This document shows, in pieces, positions 35,660 to 47,948 of a stretch of 64,000 nucleotides of DNA. The number at the start of each line of letters is the position of its first letter. The stretch's first letter is position 1. The notes beneath the pieces were generated by a model. The model did not search any database and had not been told where the DNA came from. It saw only the letters and a program-made list of their open reading frames with translations. The position numbers were made by a program, and so were the translations under genes. The stretch covers positions 434,001 to 498,000 of the forward strand of contig BSBK01001871.1 in NCBI GenBank assembly GCA_027943335.1. The letters are read 5' to 3'. The DNA comes from Chamaecyparis obtusa. Taxonomy: Eukaryota; Streptophyta; Pinopsida; Cupressales; Cupressaceae.

Positions 35660-35850
35660 GGGGGGGCCCGAGCCCGCACCCCATAGCCCGCAGCCCACAG
35701 CCACACAGTGTACCTGCACTTGCAGGTACTACATGTGCACAGTGTACCTGCATGCGTAGGCCACTGCTAGCACAGTGTACCTACATGCGGAGGCCACTGC
35801 CAGTGCAGTGTACCTGCCAGCACAGGTACCCTACCTACATAGGATAAAGT
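35660..35850. repeat. GC-rich block with 33-34-bp tandem repeats
   Basis: After GGGGGGGCCCGAGCCCGC (35660) there are four units starting CACAGTGTACCT or GCAGTGTACCT near 35704, 35738, 35771 and 35805. The middle units carry (T/G)AGGCCACTGC. It is a sharp GC island inside very AT-rich DNA. Confidence 0.85.
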
Positions 35851-37884
35851 GCAATAGCACTTTTTCATTTTTTTTTTAAACAAAATTTTTAAAAAAACCC
35901 AAAAACAAATACTAACATATAATATGCAAAGCTATTTTTTTTAAACGTTGCATTACATTTAATAATATAATAATTTTATATTAAATTTAATAAAAGACAA
36001 AGATTATTGATTTGACAGGCTGGTATTTCCGAAAACGGAAATGGCAGACTGTCACTTTTTATTTCCAGAATTGGAAATATGAAGATTTGATTTTTTTTAA
36101 TAAATTTTAACAAATGGATTTCACTTAACCATTTCAACTTCAACCAATGAAAAATAAAAGCATCTTTTTTTTTTGTCTTTTACAGAATATTTTATTTTAT
36201 GTATATTTTTTACAGAGCAAGGGTTTTTTACACAGAATGCATTTTTTTGACTCAAAATGATTTTTCAAAGACAACCCATTTAATTAAATCACTCATACTA
36301 TAGAACCTACTATAGATATTTATATTTTTATTTTCTAAAAGCCCTAGGATGAATTTTTCTCAAAAATTTCAGCAGCATAACATTTCTATGCCAAGTCACA
36401 ATATAAAAATCAAAAGCATCAAACAAAGGGTTTTCTTAACACCCAAAATGAATTATATATGAAAACAGATTTGCATTCTCCAAATCAAAACAAACACAAC
36501 TATATAATGAAAATTTATTAAGTAAAATTTCAGAAAGATTAAATCAATCTCCTACCTCAATCCAATGCAAGAAACTGAGATGGAATTGACTGTAGAATGC
36601 TAAATCTCCCAAATCTGAATGTGTAGAGCTCAATCCTGCAACTCTGAATCACAGCATATAGAATTCCAATACCAGATGCACACACATTTCACCCAAAAAA
36701 ATTCTCACACCCAAATCTCAAGAACACAAGAAGGCACAAAATATTTCTCCAATGCTCCCTCTCCAAAATTAAAAATTTTAACAAAACCTGGTTCTCCAAA
36801 ATGAATGCAAATTTTTCCCCAAATAGAAAAACAAACCCACTTATCATGCAAAACCCTAATGAGTCACTAGACAACTCCTATTCAAACTCCTCTTCTTGAG
36901 TTGAGGGAAAATACCAATATTTAATTATAAAATATATTATTCATGCACATCTCACATGGAACTCTATTTACAAGTTATCTTATGAAATCTAATTTCACAT
37001 AAATAAATAAAGAACATGCAAAAATAAATTTTCACATTTAAATTATTTAATAATTTATAACAAAATTAAAACGTGCACTAATTCTTCAACAATTTAATAA
37101 AAACTTATTAAATCAAAATTTAGCACAATTAATTAATTAAATTCAAATATTCTCATATTTGACTTTTAATTAATTAATAATTATTCAACAACATAAGAAA
37201 TACTTTAATCATTATTTTCCACTATATAATTAATTAAAATAACCATAGCAAAATAATCAAATCAAAGCAATAATTTTAGCAACATTCATGCATCATCCAA
37301 TCTCACAAGACGGAATCCATGAATTAGGTCAACCTGACCAAACTCGGGCAAGGTAGTCAAATGACACTTTATCCATTAATTAGGATAAATAGGCTAAGGA
37401 TTGGGTTTTGGGTCTGAATACTATCTCCCCTCTTTACCATGAGATGAATGTATGTGGGCACGCTCACTCCTGCCAATTCAGGGAAGACGATGCCCCGTAC
37501 CTGCAAACTTGTCATCACTAAACAAAGCATGTACATACAACATATAACAAGCAATGATAAGGTATAGTCAGTCATGTGGATCTCAACAAAGCGAGTAACT
37601 ACGCCTCCGCCCTCTATCATAAAAACACATAATACAAATACATACATATGAACACCATACACATGCTAGTATGGGGTAAGTATATCATAAACCAACTGAA
37701 ACCTGAAACATCACATCATAATAACATAACCATATATATATGAAGTCACATATCATCATAGCATGAACATAATCTAGATAAATCCACAATCACTGAAACA
37801 ATATCCATCAATGCACACATGCAAAGTGGCCTAAAAGAGTACGACACTGATAAAACTGAAAGCAAAAATATGGAGGTACTACAT

Positions 37885-38193
37885 CGCACATGGATACTTT
37901 GTATGAAATAGACTTTGAGAAAAAATGGAATAATATTTGATGATATCATTTCTATCTTATGTGAGAATACCCATACAATAAACATTTAAAATAATCCTGT
38001 ACTGCATTCAAGAACAAACCCCATTTCTATCTAGTACCACTTTCTAAGGGCAAAAGTTTTCTAGAATGAGGTAAAGATTGAACATGTACCTAAAAAAGAA
38101 CAAAATGTTGATGTTTTCACAAAGGCTCTATCTAAGGATACTTTGAATATCTCAAGGAAAAGCTAGGTGTGATTGCCCCTTCTTATCAGAGCT
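37885..38193 (+). pseudogene. Copia RNase H C-terminus, resumed
   Basis: It reads ILCMK*TLRKNG, ISILCENT, NPVLHSRT, YHFLRAKV, EVKIEHVPKKEQNVDVFTKA and finally LGVIAPSYQS. This is the conserved end of copia pol and directly continues 33599. TAG stops replace expected residues at three points. A gypsy LTR follows 80 bp downstream, so the copia 3' LTR is missing here. Confidence 0.88.
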
Positions 38194-38273
38194 AAATGCA
38201 TATGGTTATGCATTAGTCCAGTGAGATTCAAGAATATACTTGATCTAGACTAATGATTGTGACTACCTCTTGT

Positions 38274-39234
38274 AATCACCCAAAAATGGTCTAGTAAACC
38301 TTGAGCTCCACTCTAACATTAAAATTTAAATACTAGACTTCATATTATGCTTAGCCAATCTTGCATATTGATTTAATCTCTTATTTCTTGATCAAAACAT
38401 CACTTTATCATTTATTCAATGATATCCTAAAGTTTGACCACTTTATTCTAAAAATTATTTGATTAAACAACACATCCCCTTTTAATTAAATAAAATCCAC
38501 TTTATCCTATGTGTGCACATGAAAAAGGAATTCCTTAATTTTAAAAAGAAAATAAAAGACTTTGTGTCTACACATTGATTGCACATTCTTCTAGCTGAGT
38601 GGAATCTCCTTTTTCCTCTTAATCTCTTCCACACACATTTTTTCCTTTGAACCATGTCCATTGATTTTGCCTCTTGAGAATCTTGTGCCCTAAAGGCAAA
38701 ATAGGGTTATTCTCCACCCTTGGATTTTGCCTCTTAATCTCTCACCATCCATTTCTCTTTAAAAGGAGACTTTTTCCTCATTCTTGCATATTAGATCATT
38801 CATGATATTGTCATGCTATCATTTTGTTTACTTTCACTCTTAGATAGTTCTCTTTCATTTTACATTCTAGCTTACTTGCATTTTAGCTTAGTGTTTCCTT
38901 ATTGCATTTAGCTTAAATCACATAGCTTAACTAGGAGGTATTGTAATCTTGTTAGATTAGCTTTGTTTTCTTGTTCTTGCATTTTCATTATATATTAGTT
39001 CTTGCATTTCATTTAGATCATCTCTCATCTTGCATTATCATTTTGAATCTTCCATTCTATGGTGCACCTTTCAAGGGTTTCTTATCGAGGTTCATCTAAG
39101 AGCCACTATGCATAATACTTAGATTCTTTCATGTCATAGATAGGAAGCCATAAGTCACTTCTTGAGATTTCCTTCTTCATGGATTCTCTCAAGTTTAATG
39201 GTTTATATAAGTGTTGTCACATTTTGATCACACA
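38274..39234 (+). repeat. Gypsy 5' LTR (about 960 bp)
   Basis: It starts TGTAATCACCCAAAAATGG, like the LTR at 11691, and ends near ...GATCACACA before the PBS. A possible TATA-like TTTAAAAGGAG is near 38760. Confidence 0.75.
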
Positions 39235-39237
39235 TTT

Positions 39238-39255
39238 TTGGCACCCTCCATGGGG
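39238..39255 (+). promoter_or_regulatory. Gypsy primer-binding site
   Basis: TTGGCACCCTCCATGGGG resembles the TTGGCGCCGTTGCCGGGG of plant Tat/Athila-type gypsy elements. It follows the LTR end. Confidence 0.65.
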
Positions 39256-41780
39256 CTAGACATTCATTTTTAGCTCTATTTCTTGTATTTTTGTCTTTTT
39301 GGTGTCACAGGTTTGTCATTTTGTTTTTGAAGGACAAAGAATCATATGACACTTTAGATCATCCCTAAATGACATTCCTATATACAACTAGGAAAAATTT
39401 CCCAATTCCTAGAATATCATTTTGCTTCTCTGAGAAATATCACCTCCTTCCCAGGGAAATATCATTTTGCTTCTCTGAGGTATATCATTTTGCATTAAAA
39501 TAGCATTTGGCCTCTTTATGGTATATCGTACAAATTTATGACATATTGATTAAGTGTCATCCAAATTTAATTTCTCTCACAGTCTGAGTTTTTTGCTGAG
39601 TTTGCTTGTTTTTTCTCGCATTTTCAGATTTTTTGGTTTTCTAACAACATCTAACAAGTGATCTTATAGGATTATTGCTTTCATTTGCATATCTTTTTTT
39701 CCCTAGCTTGTAGTTTTTTAGTATTCTCTTTCCAAAGATATCAACATTTCCATGACTACTAATGCATTATGATGTAAGATGCGTGTCAAAGACTCAATCT
39801 TGCAACTAGTAATGCTATTTGTCTTGTAGGTTTCCTTGGAGATACAAATCAACATTGTGTTTTATTACATTTGGTTTTCTAGGCACCTAGCTTAATTAGA
39901 AGGCTTCTTATCTTGTGATTAGTTGATTAGTAGGAGAGTATGTTCTTTTCCTTTTGGAAAATCATAATTCTTGACCTACTTAGTTGATCACTAGCAATTA
40001 GTCTTGGGTAAATGAACATGTTCTTGATGTGTTTTGGAGACACTATGGAGTAGGAAAGTATGCTCTTTTCATTTTGGAAAATTATAAATCTAGACCTCCA
40101 CTAGCTATCCATTTGCTTTCTTGCATTTACCTTTAAAAGGCCTACCAATAGAGAAATCTTTTGGGAATGACCCAAGTGGGGAAAAAGCGAACCTGGCTGC
40201 TCCATCCCACTATAAGAAAAAGCTTCCTTCAATCTAAAGAGAGGGAAGAATTGGCTATTTTCTACTTCTAATGCTTCTTCATGTATAGGGTCTAGTTGTC
40301 TCAATCTTGCTAAGAAAGACTACACTTGAGTAGGCACTTGTAGGGCCTTCTTGGTATAAATCTTGTTTACATGACTAAAAGGGGAGTACATTCACTTTGT
40401 GTAGGGTCGAGAGGTCTAAATATTGCTTGCAAGACTATGTATTTTGAGTGCTTGTAGGGCTATAGGCCTTAATTTCTCTTGCAAAACTACAAGGGGTAGT
40501 CATGAATGGAGATTCTTACTAAACACCTTAGGACTTAGAGGCTAACCTTTTTGGTCATGTGACTTCCTTTGCGCAAGGATTGATCCAAGTGGACTTTACC
40601 CAGATCACCTCAAGATACTCACCATATGTGTGCCCTTGGATGAAAAGCTTGAATATGGAAAGACATGTGATTCAAGCATTGTTCTCCTCCAATTGATCCA
40701 TAAATTGCATAGTCCTAAGAAAGGCCATTCAACACTTAATAGTGGGGATAAGAACATCAATTTGTGGGAAAAGGTTGAAACACTTCCCTCTTGACCATAG
40801 GTAGAATTTTCTAAATGTGTATTCATCTTGTGCAAGACCTGTGGAAATCATTTGAACATACACATAACACTACTATTCATGGTGTTTTCCTTTGAGACCT
40901 CACAAATGTTTGTATCATGCAAGTTTTCTTTTTTGCTTTCTTGATTGTTTGACAACTACTCTATGCGTCATGATTTCTTTGAAAAATTGGCTTTAAACTT
41001 CAAAATTTCTATTAAACTTTCTATTACACATTGTCACTTTGCCAAATTAGTCGATACGGTCGACTAGAACAAGGATCTTGAGTCAAAATTGGTCCTTTGT
41101 TTTTTATTGATTTAATATTTCTTTCTTTAGTAAGAAATATCACATGACATTCTAGAGTATCATATGTCATTCAAATAACTATCATTCTGCAGTACTGGTG
41201 TATATCATCCTGCATGTCTACAGAATATCATCCTATATTAAAGTGTCGTGTAACTTTACTGGGTTATATCCTACCGATTAGCATCCCTAGCTAAGTGTCA
41301 TCTGGCTTCCTAGGGTCTATCATCTAGATTTTGATCCGAGTTGGTTTGGTCCAAATTTTCTCATCTGGTTTAGAGAGCTTACATTTGACTCTTTTTGGTC
41401 TCTTAGGTTGAAGTTGATAGGGTATGAATTGTTTTAGCTGAAAAGAATTACTTAGATACCTTGTTTATATTCTTGAATAGTAGAGTTATTCACTTGTCTA
41501 ATCTATCTTGGTTATCTTATCTTGGCTTTGAATTTATCTTTTGACTCAAATCACAAGTGTCATACACAGGGATCTTATCCACAACTTGGACACTTTGTGA
41601 TAATTCATCTTAATCCCTCTTTTATTATCTTCTTTTTTTCTTTTGGACAAGTGAACACTTTGCTTTTCTAGGGTGGACATCAAGTTGTCTTGTGTCATCT
41701 TAATTGGCTCTTTACACTCTCATTCATGCCAGTAATAACAAAATACAAAATTCATCAAGGAAAGTAACCACCAATTAGCT
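39256..41780 (+). repeat. Long gypsy leader with several repeat sets
   Basis: The 2.5 kb between PBS and gag is non-coding. It contains AATATCATTTTGCTTCTCTG repeats (39405-39500), a pair of 50-bp repeats 120 bp apart (TAGGAGAGTATGTTCTTTTC at 39931, TAGGAAAGTATGCTCTTTTC at 40051), three units of the type GGGTC-AG-GTCT...CTTGTAGGGC (40285-40500), and TATCATCCTGC-type repeats (41155-41340). Confidence 0.6.
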
Positions 41781-43631
41781 TTGATGAATTACCCTTTCCC
41801 ACTAGGTGCCAATGTCATCAAGGCAAAGACCCTCAAATTTCCTTTAAACAAAGAAGAGGATAACAATAAAATTTGGTTTGATCCTTTTCAAATTTCCTTT
41901 GATAGTACCTGGGAGACACCTATTGCCTCATCAAAATCTGAAAATAGTTTATCTTTCACCATGTCTAGAGAAGAGCATAACAAGAGATTGAATGATCTTT
42001 TCAATCAGAATGAAAGGTTAAGACAAATTGAATTAGAAAGAAAATCTTACATGGAGGAACAAGAAACCCAATTGGCTCAATAGTTTAATAACAAATTCTA
42101 TAGGAATAGTAGAAATAATGGAAATAATTCACCACCAAGATCTCCTCCAAGATCTCAACACAATGGATATGATTCACCTCTGATATCTTCACATTCTAGA
42201 CATAACTTCCAACATGGTAACAATAAAGAGCACAAAATTATTGAAGAAGAGCTCCTAAATTTTCAGCAAGATGATCATTACCAAAGACTTATGTTGAAGA
42301 CATTAGAAAAAAACTATGATCAATACTTTTTGCACTTGGCTTCTAGAGGATTGAAGCTTTCACATGACTTTGATGTTGATGGATTAATTCAGAAAAGAGA
42401 ACCCTCATCTTTGGAAGTTACAATCAAAGAAATACAAAACTTGAAAAGTGAAATATCGAGCTTGAGAATAGAAAAGGACAAGCCTAAATCATCATTTTAT
42501 ATGGAATCTATATGTGCTTTACCTTTTGACAAGAGTAAATACATAATGCCTTTTTCAAGAGATATTGAGATCCCTAAGTATGACAAATATGATGAAAATG
42601 GGGATCCACATGATCATGTTAGACAATTTTATGCTTTGAGTATGGATTTCATGCATGATGACACTTATCTTGTGAGACTCTTTCCTAGGAGTCTAAATGG
42701 CCAATCTATAATCACAACTCTACTCTTGAGTCTTTTGATGAGTTAATGCAAAGGTTTATTCAATAGTATTCTTAAAATATTCAACATCTAGTAACCATGC
42801 TTGACTTATGCAACATTAAGCAGAAACAAGGTCAACCATTTGTCACATCCTTACAAAGATGGAGAAATATACACTCAAGGTATCCACAAAAACTTCCTAA
42901 GAATGAAAAGATCAACATCTTTGTTAATAATATTATCTTTGAATTACACTATGATCTTAGAAAGTAGTCTTCTTCACCTTTAATGACATGATTGAAAGTA
43001 CTTTTCGAATAGATGTTTTGGTTAAGAAGGGTGGGATTACTTTGAGAAAAGAGAAATCTAACAATGGTCATGTTTACAAAAAATATAAGAGTAAGACTTG
43101 GAACAAGAACAAACACTTGGTTAATGATGGTGTTGTTGATGAGCCCAAGCATAAAGAGCCCATTTTCAACTTGGCTAGTGATATCTTAACAACACAACAA
43201 TAAGAGGATGCAAAGTCTAATGATGCTAATAAGGATAAATATTCATGGGAACCTAAGCCTAAGCATTATTTTACCTCTTTGGTAGACTCATATGATGTGA
43301 TACTTAAGACATTGCTTACCAAAAAGATTATCACATTACCTAAATATGCTAAACCTTACGAGACATAAGTAAAACCTAAGTGGTGGAATGACAATCATTA
43401 TTGTGAATATCATAAGAACAAAGGACATAAGACTAACAACTTCATAACGATGAAGTATTTCATTCAAGATCTTATTGAGGATGGGAAAGTTGGATTATAT
43501 GGTCTTATCAAGAATTTAGACCATAAATCTTTTAAGAAGCCACTCCCTAAGTACGATAAAGGAGAGGCATCAACATCCAAGAAAGATGAGGAAGATAAGA
43601 TCAATTTGTTGGAAACTTTAATTAAAACAAT
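41781..43631 (+). pseudogene. Gypsy Gag
   Basis: It starts MMNYPFPLGANVIKAKTLKF. The retrotransposon Gag core is IPKYDKYDENGDPHDHVRQF (about 42570) with LVRLFPRSLNGQ (42670), continuing in other frames with LDLCNIKQKQGQPF (42800) and a Cys/His motif (YCEYHKNKGHKTNNF, about 43400) whose last Cys is replaced by Phe. Early TAG near 42081, frameshifts near 42720 and 42975, and further TAG/TAA codons make it non-functional. The 5' LTR, PBS and leader lie upstream. Copia sequence starts at about 43632, so pol is missing. Confidence 0.85.
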
Positions 43632-45160
43632 TGTTATATTGTCATTGATTTCAAACCTTAACTGGTAAGACAATTTGTATCTAGTAAAGTACCATATCTT
43701 TTGATTGACAAAGATGATTTGAGAAAAGGAGATAACAAGAAGACCTAGTGGAAAGGTTGAGTTATGAGAAACTGTAATGGGTACTTCATTAGTTGGCACA
43801 TTGGAAAGGTAATGTGTTGTTTATCTATAACATTAAGTGAAGAAGATAGTTGATTTCAATCTTAGAAGAAATGAGGAAAGAAAGTTTGAAAGAATAGGCT
43901 TAACTGAGAAAAAGAGAAGAAAATGAAGAAATTTTAATGTAAACTGAGTGATTCTAGTGTTGACCAAGTGCTAGTATAAGCCAAGAAAATTTTAGTGTCG
44001 ATCAAGCATCAGTAATTTTTGAGTATGAGATAATTAACCAAGCGAAGTTACTAATTTTTGAGAAGATAATTTTAGCGATGACCGAGTTATCCAGTGATAA
44101 CTGAGCAGAAGAACATAGTATTGGCCGAGTGTCAGTAATTTATAGTTTTTGAAGGAATTGAGATTCCCAACTGACATTGTTGAATTCTTGGGATATGTAA
44201 AATGTGTTGAAGAAAAGGATGAATGACCTAGTTTATTTAATGCATGGTAAACCATTTTCTTATGGATTCAAGGAGAAGTTTTGAGAAGTATATAGAAGGA
44301 GGAGAATGAAATGTTGCAAGGATTCGATGAATCTAACCTAAACCTAAGATCTATGGAGATGATTAAGTGGCAAAAGATTAAGCTACCTAATCAAAGAGGT
44401 ATACAGATGACCTAGTTATAGGTTATGAAAAGTGTGGAAGAGATTGATTTTATTGATTGGCGAACCTAAGTAGAAGGATGAGAAGAGTTGTGAAGAGCTG
44501 AACAGAGTTGTGGTGATTTCTTGAAGGGATTTGCAAGAATATCAGAGATGGAGATGATAATGAAGGCTAATCAATAAATCAACATATGAGATTATTGGAT
44601 CTGTATTTGTAAAGTGAGTTGTATATTTCAGATCAGAACCTACTATTACTTTCTAACCATTGTATCAGTCAAAATCCTTTAATCAAGGTTGACCTAACAG
44701 TTATTTGTAAATCCTTTAATCAAGGTGACATTCTAATGGGATGTTCTTAAGCCCTTTAACAAGGCCACTCATAATAGGGTGATTAAATCTTTTAACAGGG
44801 TCACACCTAGCAATGTGTATTGTAACCTTTAACATGGTTGGCTCCTCATAGAGATCACTTTAGAAGAGTGAAAATTTGGTAGCACGTTACTGGTATTTTT
44901 TCGCAAATTGGGTTTCCACGTTAAATCTTGGTGTCATACTTGTGTGAATTTTATTTGATATGTTATGTTTTATATTCTACAAGTTGATTACTTTTGGATA
45001 GTGGACTGCAATTTTATGTTACTGATTATATCCTATAGAGACTGAGAGGATTGTTGATTAGATCTAAGTTGGTTGAATTATTTAAAAGTACAATTGGTAC
45101 ATCTGACCTGAGGATAATTGATTCACCCCCCCTCTCATTTATTCTAAAATCATTCTAAAA
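43632..45160 (+). repeat. Copia 5' LTR (about 1.5 kb, left end tentative)
   Basis: The right end is next to a PBS at 45161, with GATTCACCCCCCCTCTCATTT at 45119. The likely start is TGTTATATTGTC at 43632. U3 holds diverged TGACCGAGT/TGACCAAGTGCTAGT repeats (43930-44140) upstream of a TATA-like GTATATAGAAGG (44288). The R part has AATCCTTTAATCAAGG repeats (44660-44850). Confidence 0.72.
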
Positions 45161-45174
45161 ATTGGTATTAGAGA
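45161..45174 (+). promoter_or_regulatory. Primer-binding site
   Basis: ATTGGTATTAGAGA is a slightly decayed initiator tRNA-Met PBS next to the LTR end. Confidence 0.8.
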
Positions 45175-45223
45175 TGTCGGTGCTTGTAAGGAAAAGGTTT
45201 GAAGGTACTTGAAGCTAAAGATC

Positions 45224-47054
45224 ATGATGTACAAAAAGGAGGTACTAAAGCTGAACAAGGAGAACTTCCCTACATGGAAAAGTTTGATGAAGTTACACCT
45301 AGTTGGTATTGGTAATTCAAGGAAATATTATGTGGAACATGATTATGTTTCAGTAGTTGCACCTATGACAGGGGAGGAGATGAAGGAAAAGCAAGAACAC
45401 AATCAGGAAATGTTGGAAATTGCATCAACCCTAAGTTATCCTGAATTTGAAGACATCAAGAACTGTACTACTGCAAAGAAAATATGGGACACACTAGAAA
45501 CTATCTATGGTGGAGACACAAATGTGTTGAGAGCCAAATCTGAAAGCTTGAGAGGTAAGTTTGATGAAATGAGAATGCTAGAAGGTGAAACTATTTTTCA
45601 ATATTGTGCCAGAGTTAAAGAGGTAGTGAATGCTATTAGAGAAGCTAATGGAAACATTGATGATGAAACTATTATTAGCAAGGTTTTGAGAACCCTACTT
45701 CCTATTTATGCTATTAGAGTTTCTACAATACAAGAATTGAGATGTGCTCCTGGTAACAAATTAACCTTGGAAGGTTTTGTTGGTAGACTTACTGCTTTTG
45801 AATTTTCAAATTTTGATAATTTCACTACTCCTAATATTGAATCTACATTCAAGTCTAAAATGGTTCTTCAAAAGTCTAAGAAAGGAAAAGAAACATGTGT
45901 AGATAGTGACAGTGATAGTGATACTTCTAATGATGATCTTGATGATCTTGAGGCACTGATGGCTAGAAGGCTATCGAGAGGAAAAGGAAAATTTAAAGAT
46001 AAACTTCCTATAATTTTTTTTTCATGCAAAAAAATTGGTCATATTGCAACAAGATATTTTGACAGGAATGACAAGGATGAAAGAAGATAAAACAAGTACA
46101 AATACAAAAGGGATGAAAGAGATCATAGAATGTATAAAGAATACAAGGATAAAGGTAAGAAATATTTTTATGTTTATGAAGAAGAAACTAACGGTGAATC
46201 TAGTAAGTTTGATGATTATGATGTAGAAGTTGTTTATGTTTCTATGAAAGATGATTGTGATGAAGATGAGAAAACTGCACTTATTTCATATGTGAGTAAA
46301 ATTGATAGATGGATAATTGATAGTGGTTTCTCACATCACATGACTAGTGATAAAAGTAAGTTTGAAACCTTAAATTGTTATAAAGGTAGTAGTGTTAAGT
46401 TTGGTATTGATACACCATGTCCTGTGAAAGGAAAAGGATCAATAAGATTGACTGATAAGATCAGATGTGACAATTCTTATGGGTTGAAGGTACTAACTAT
46501 AATTTTTTTAGTGTTGCATAGTTGATCTATTCTGGTTACCGAGTTGAGTTTCATCACAAAAAGGCTAAGATATTTGATGCCACTGGTGAGTTGATTGGAA
46601 GTGGAGAACAAACAAGAGGTAATTTTGTCTATCTAGAACTATTTGAAGAAACATGTTTCTTTGCACAATTTGATGATGTATGGCTATGGCATAAGAGGTT
46701 GTGTCATGTAAAATTTGATAATTTGGTAAGCATTAGTAAGGTGAAAAGAGTTAGAGGTTTACCAAGATTGAAGAAACCTAATAATGTGATGTGTAAACAA
46801 TGTCAATTAGGAAATATGATAAAGTCTAGTTTCAACAGAAAGACAAATACTTTGGATGATATTTTGGAATTGGTTCACACTAACCTTTGTGGACCTATTG
46901 GTGTGCAAAACTATTGCGATGATAAATATTTCATTCTGTTTGTTGATGATAACTCTAGAATGATGACTCTAATGTTTCTTAAGGAAAAATATGATGGCTT
47001 TCAGTTGTTTAAGTGGTATTTGGCAAAAGTTGAGAAAGAAAAAGGTAAAAGTTG
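45224..47054 (+). pseudogene. Copia Gag-protease-integrase, nearly intact but cut
   Basis: Gag starts MMYKKEVLKLNKENF, closely related to the Gag at 1-1031. It continues with AKKIWDTLETIYGGDTNVLR and a zinc knuckle (CKKIGHIATRY, first and last Cys lost) near 46025. A TAA at 46088 breaks the frame. The protease WIIDSGFSHHMT (46313) has Phe for the usual Cys. A one-base frameshift lies near 46480, then a TAG at a usual Gln. The integrase HHCC finger is intact (WHKRLCH ... CKQCQLG, 46687-46810). The core has LVHTNLCGPIG (46870), where the catalytic Asp is Asn, and FILFVDDNSRM. It ends at 47054, where a minus-strand LTR starts. RT is not found. Confidence 0.9.
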
Positions 47055-47842
47055 TTAGGAATGGGAACACTAAGAAGGGGGAGGGGGGGGGGGTGAATCA
47101 ATGTTCTACAATATTAATTTATGATATCTTGAAACTTAACTCAATTGCCTATATATTGAATTGAATAACAGTGCAAGTAAGATAAACAATCATAACACAT
47201 AACACCAGATATGATTACGAGGGAACCTTGGTCAAAGGAAAAAACCCTGGTGGGAATTAATACCCACTGATAATTATACTTGTGTATTATGAACTTGTTA
47301 ATGTTCCTTAGCCCTGTTAGGAGCTTGTTGGTAAATAGATTGTTCTTTCTTAGATTTGACTCTTTGTTTGCCCAAAATATTTTGAGATACAATGTGAATA
47401 CGAATAGTTGGAAAGATGTTATTCTTTTAACTATCTTTCCTCTGAATTTTAACAGGTACAGCTCCCTTATGTGAAAAATATGCAGTGAATTTTGTTTTTC
47501 CCTAAATCCTAAAAGGGGGGTATGTTCTTAACCAGAGAATAGGAGAGGCAAGTGAACTAGCCCTCAATGAGAGACTAACTCAGGCGATAAATTTGATTCA
47601 AAATCCTAACCAACTTTGTGATTTCACAGTTCCTATGAATTCACACAAGTGATGATGCAGTGATGAAATTGACTTAAACTTAATGTAATGTAGAAAAACA
47701 ACATAAATGGAACTAAACTAACTTGGGTACACACATGTTCTCCCTGACTTCCAAACAATACTCTGATTGTTATCAGTCACTATACTAAAAGAAGGAACAG
47801 AACTCCGTATGTTTATTAGTTTCAATCCAACTTGAGGAAAAC
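47055..47842 (-). repeat. Copia-type LTR in minus orientation (right end uncertain)
   Basis: It starts TGTTAGGAATGGGAAC with GTGAATCAA and an extreme G-tract (47068-47098), so the U5 end points left into the copia integrase. R-type motifs (CCCTGGTGGGAATTAATACCC, CCCTGTTAGGAGC) follow. CTAACA near 47842 might be its outer end, but I cannot confirm it. No PBS lies to its left, so this would be the 3' LTR of a minus-strand element or a solo LTR. Confidence 0.6.
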
Positions 47843-47948
47843 TAACATTCAAATATAAAAAAGCATGGAATAGTAAATGAATGACATAAAACACATTTTA
47901 ATTGGCTCTGCAATGAAATATCTTTCACACCAAAAATTTTGCGACCCT

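Larger units (their letters stand above)
33600..37884. mobile_element. Non-coding 4.3-kb insertion in copia RNase H
   Basis: Copia RNase H stops at ...VVSSCC (33599) and resumes near 37885 with the next expected residues (ILCMK, then ISILCENT). The segment between starts AAGTAACGCCCCGCCAGGG, reminiscent of gypsy LTR starts (TGTAACGCCCC). It has no ORF of family resemblance, no PBS or PPT that I can find, and no clear TSD. It contains TA microsatellites, a GC-rich repeat block and long AT-rich tracts. It may be one large solo LTR or a non-autonomous element. Confidence 0.65.

Noticed and set aside
37369..37985. Two hydrophobic minus-strand ORFs (37369-37662, 37746-37985)
   Set aside because: Short, no family resemblance, and the second overlaps resumed copia RNase H on the other strand.
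1080..45174. TGGTATCAGAGC motifs as tRNA gene fragments
   Set aside because: Each adjoins an LTR end and matches only the tRNA-Met 3' end, so they are primer-binding sites.
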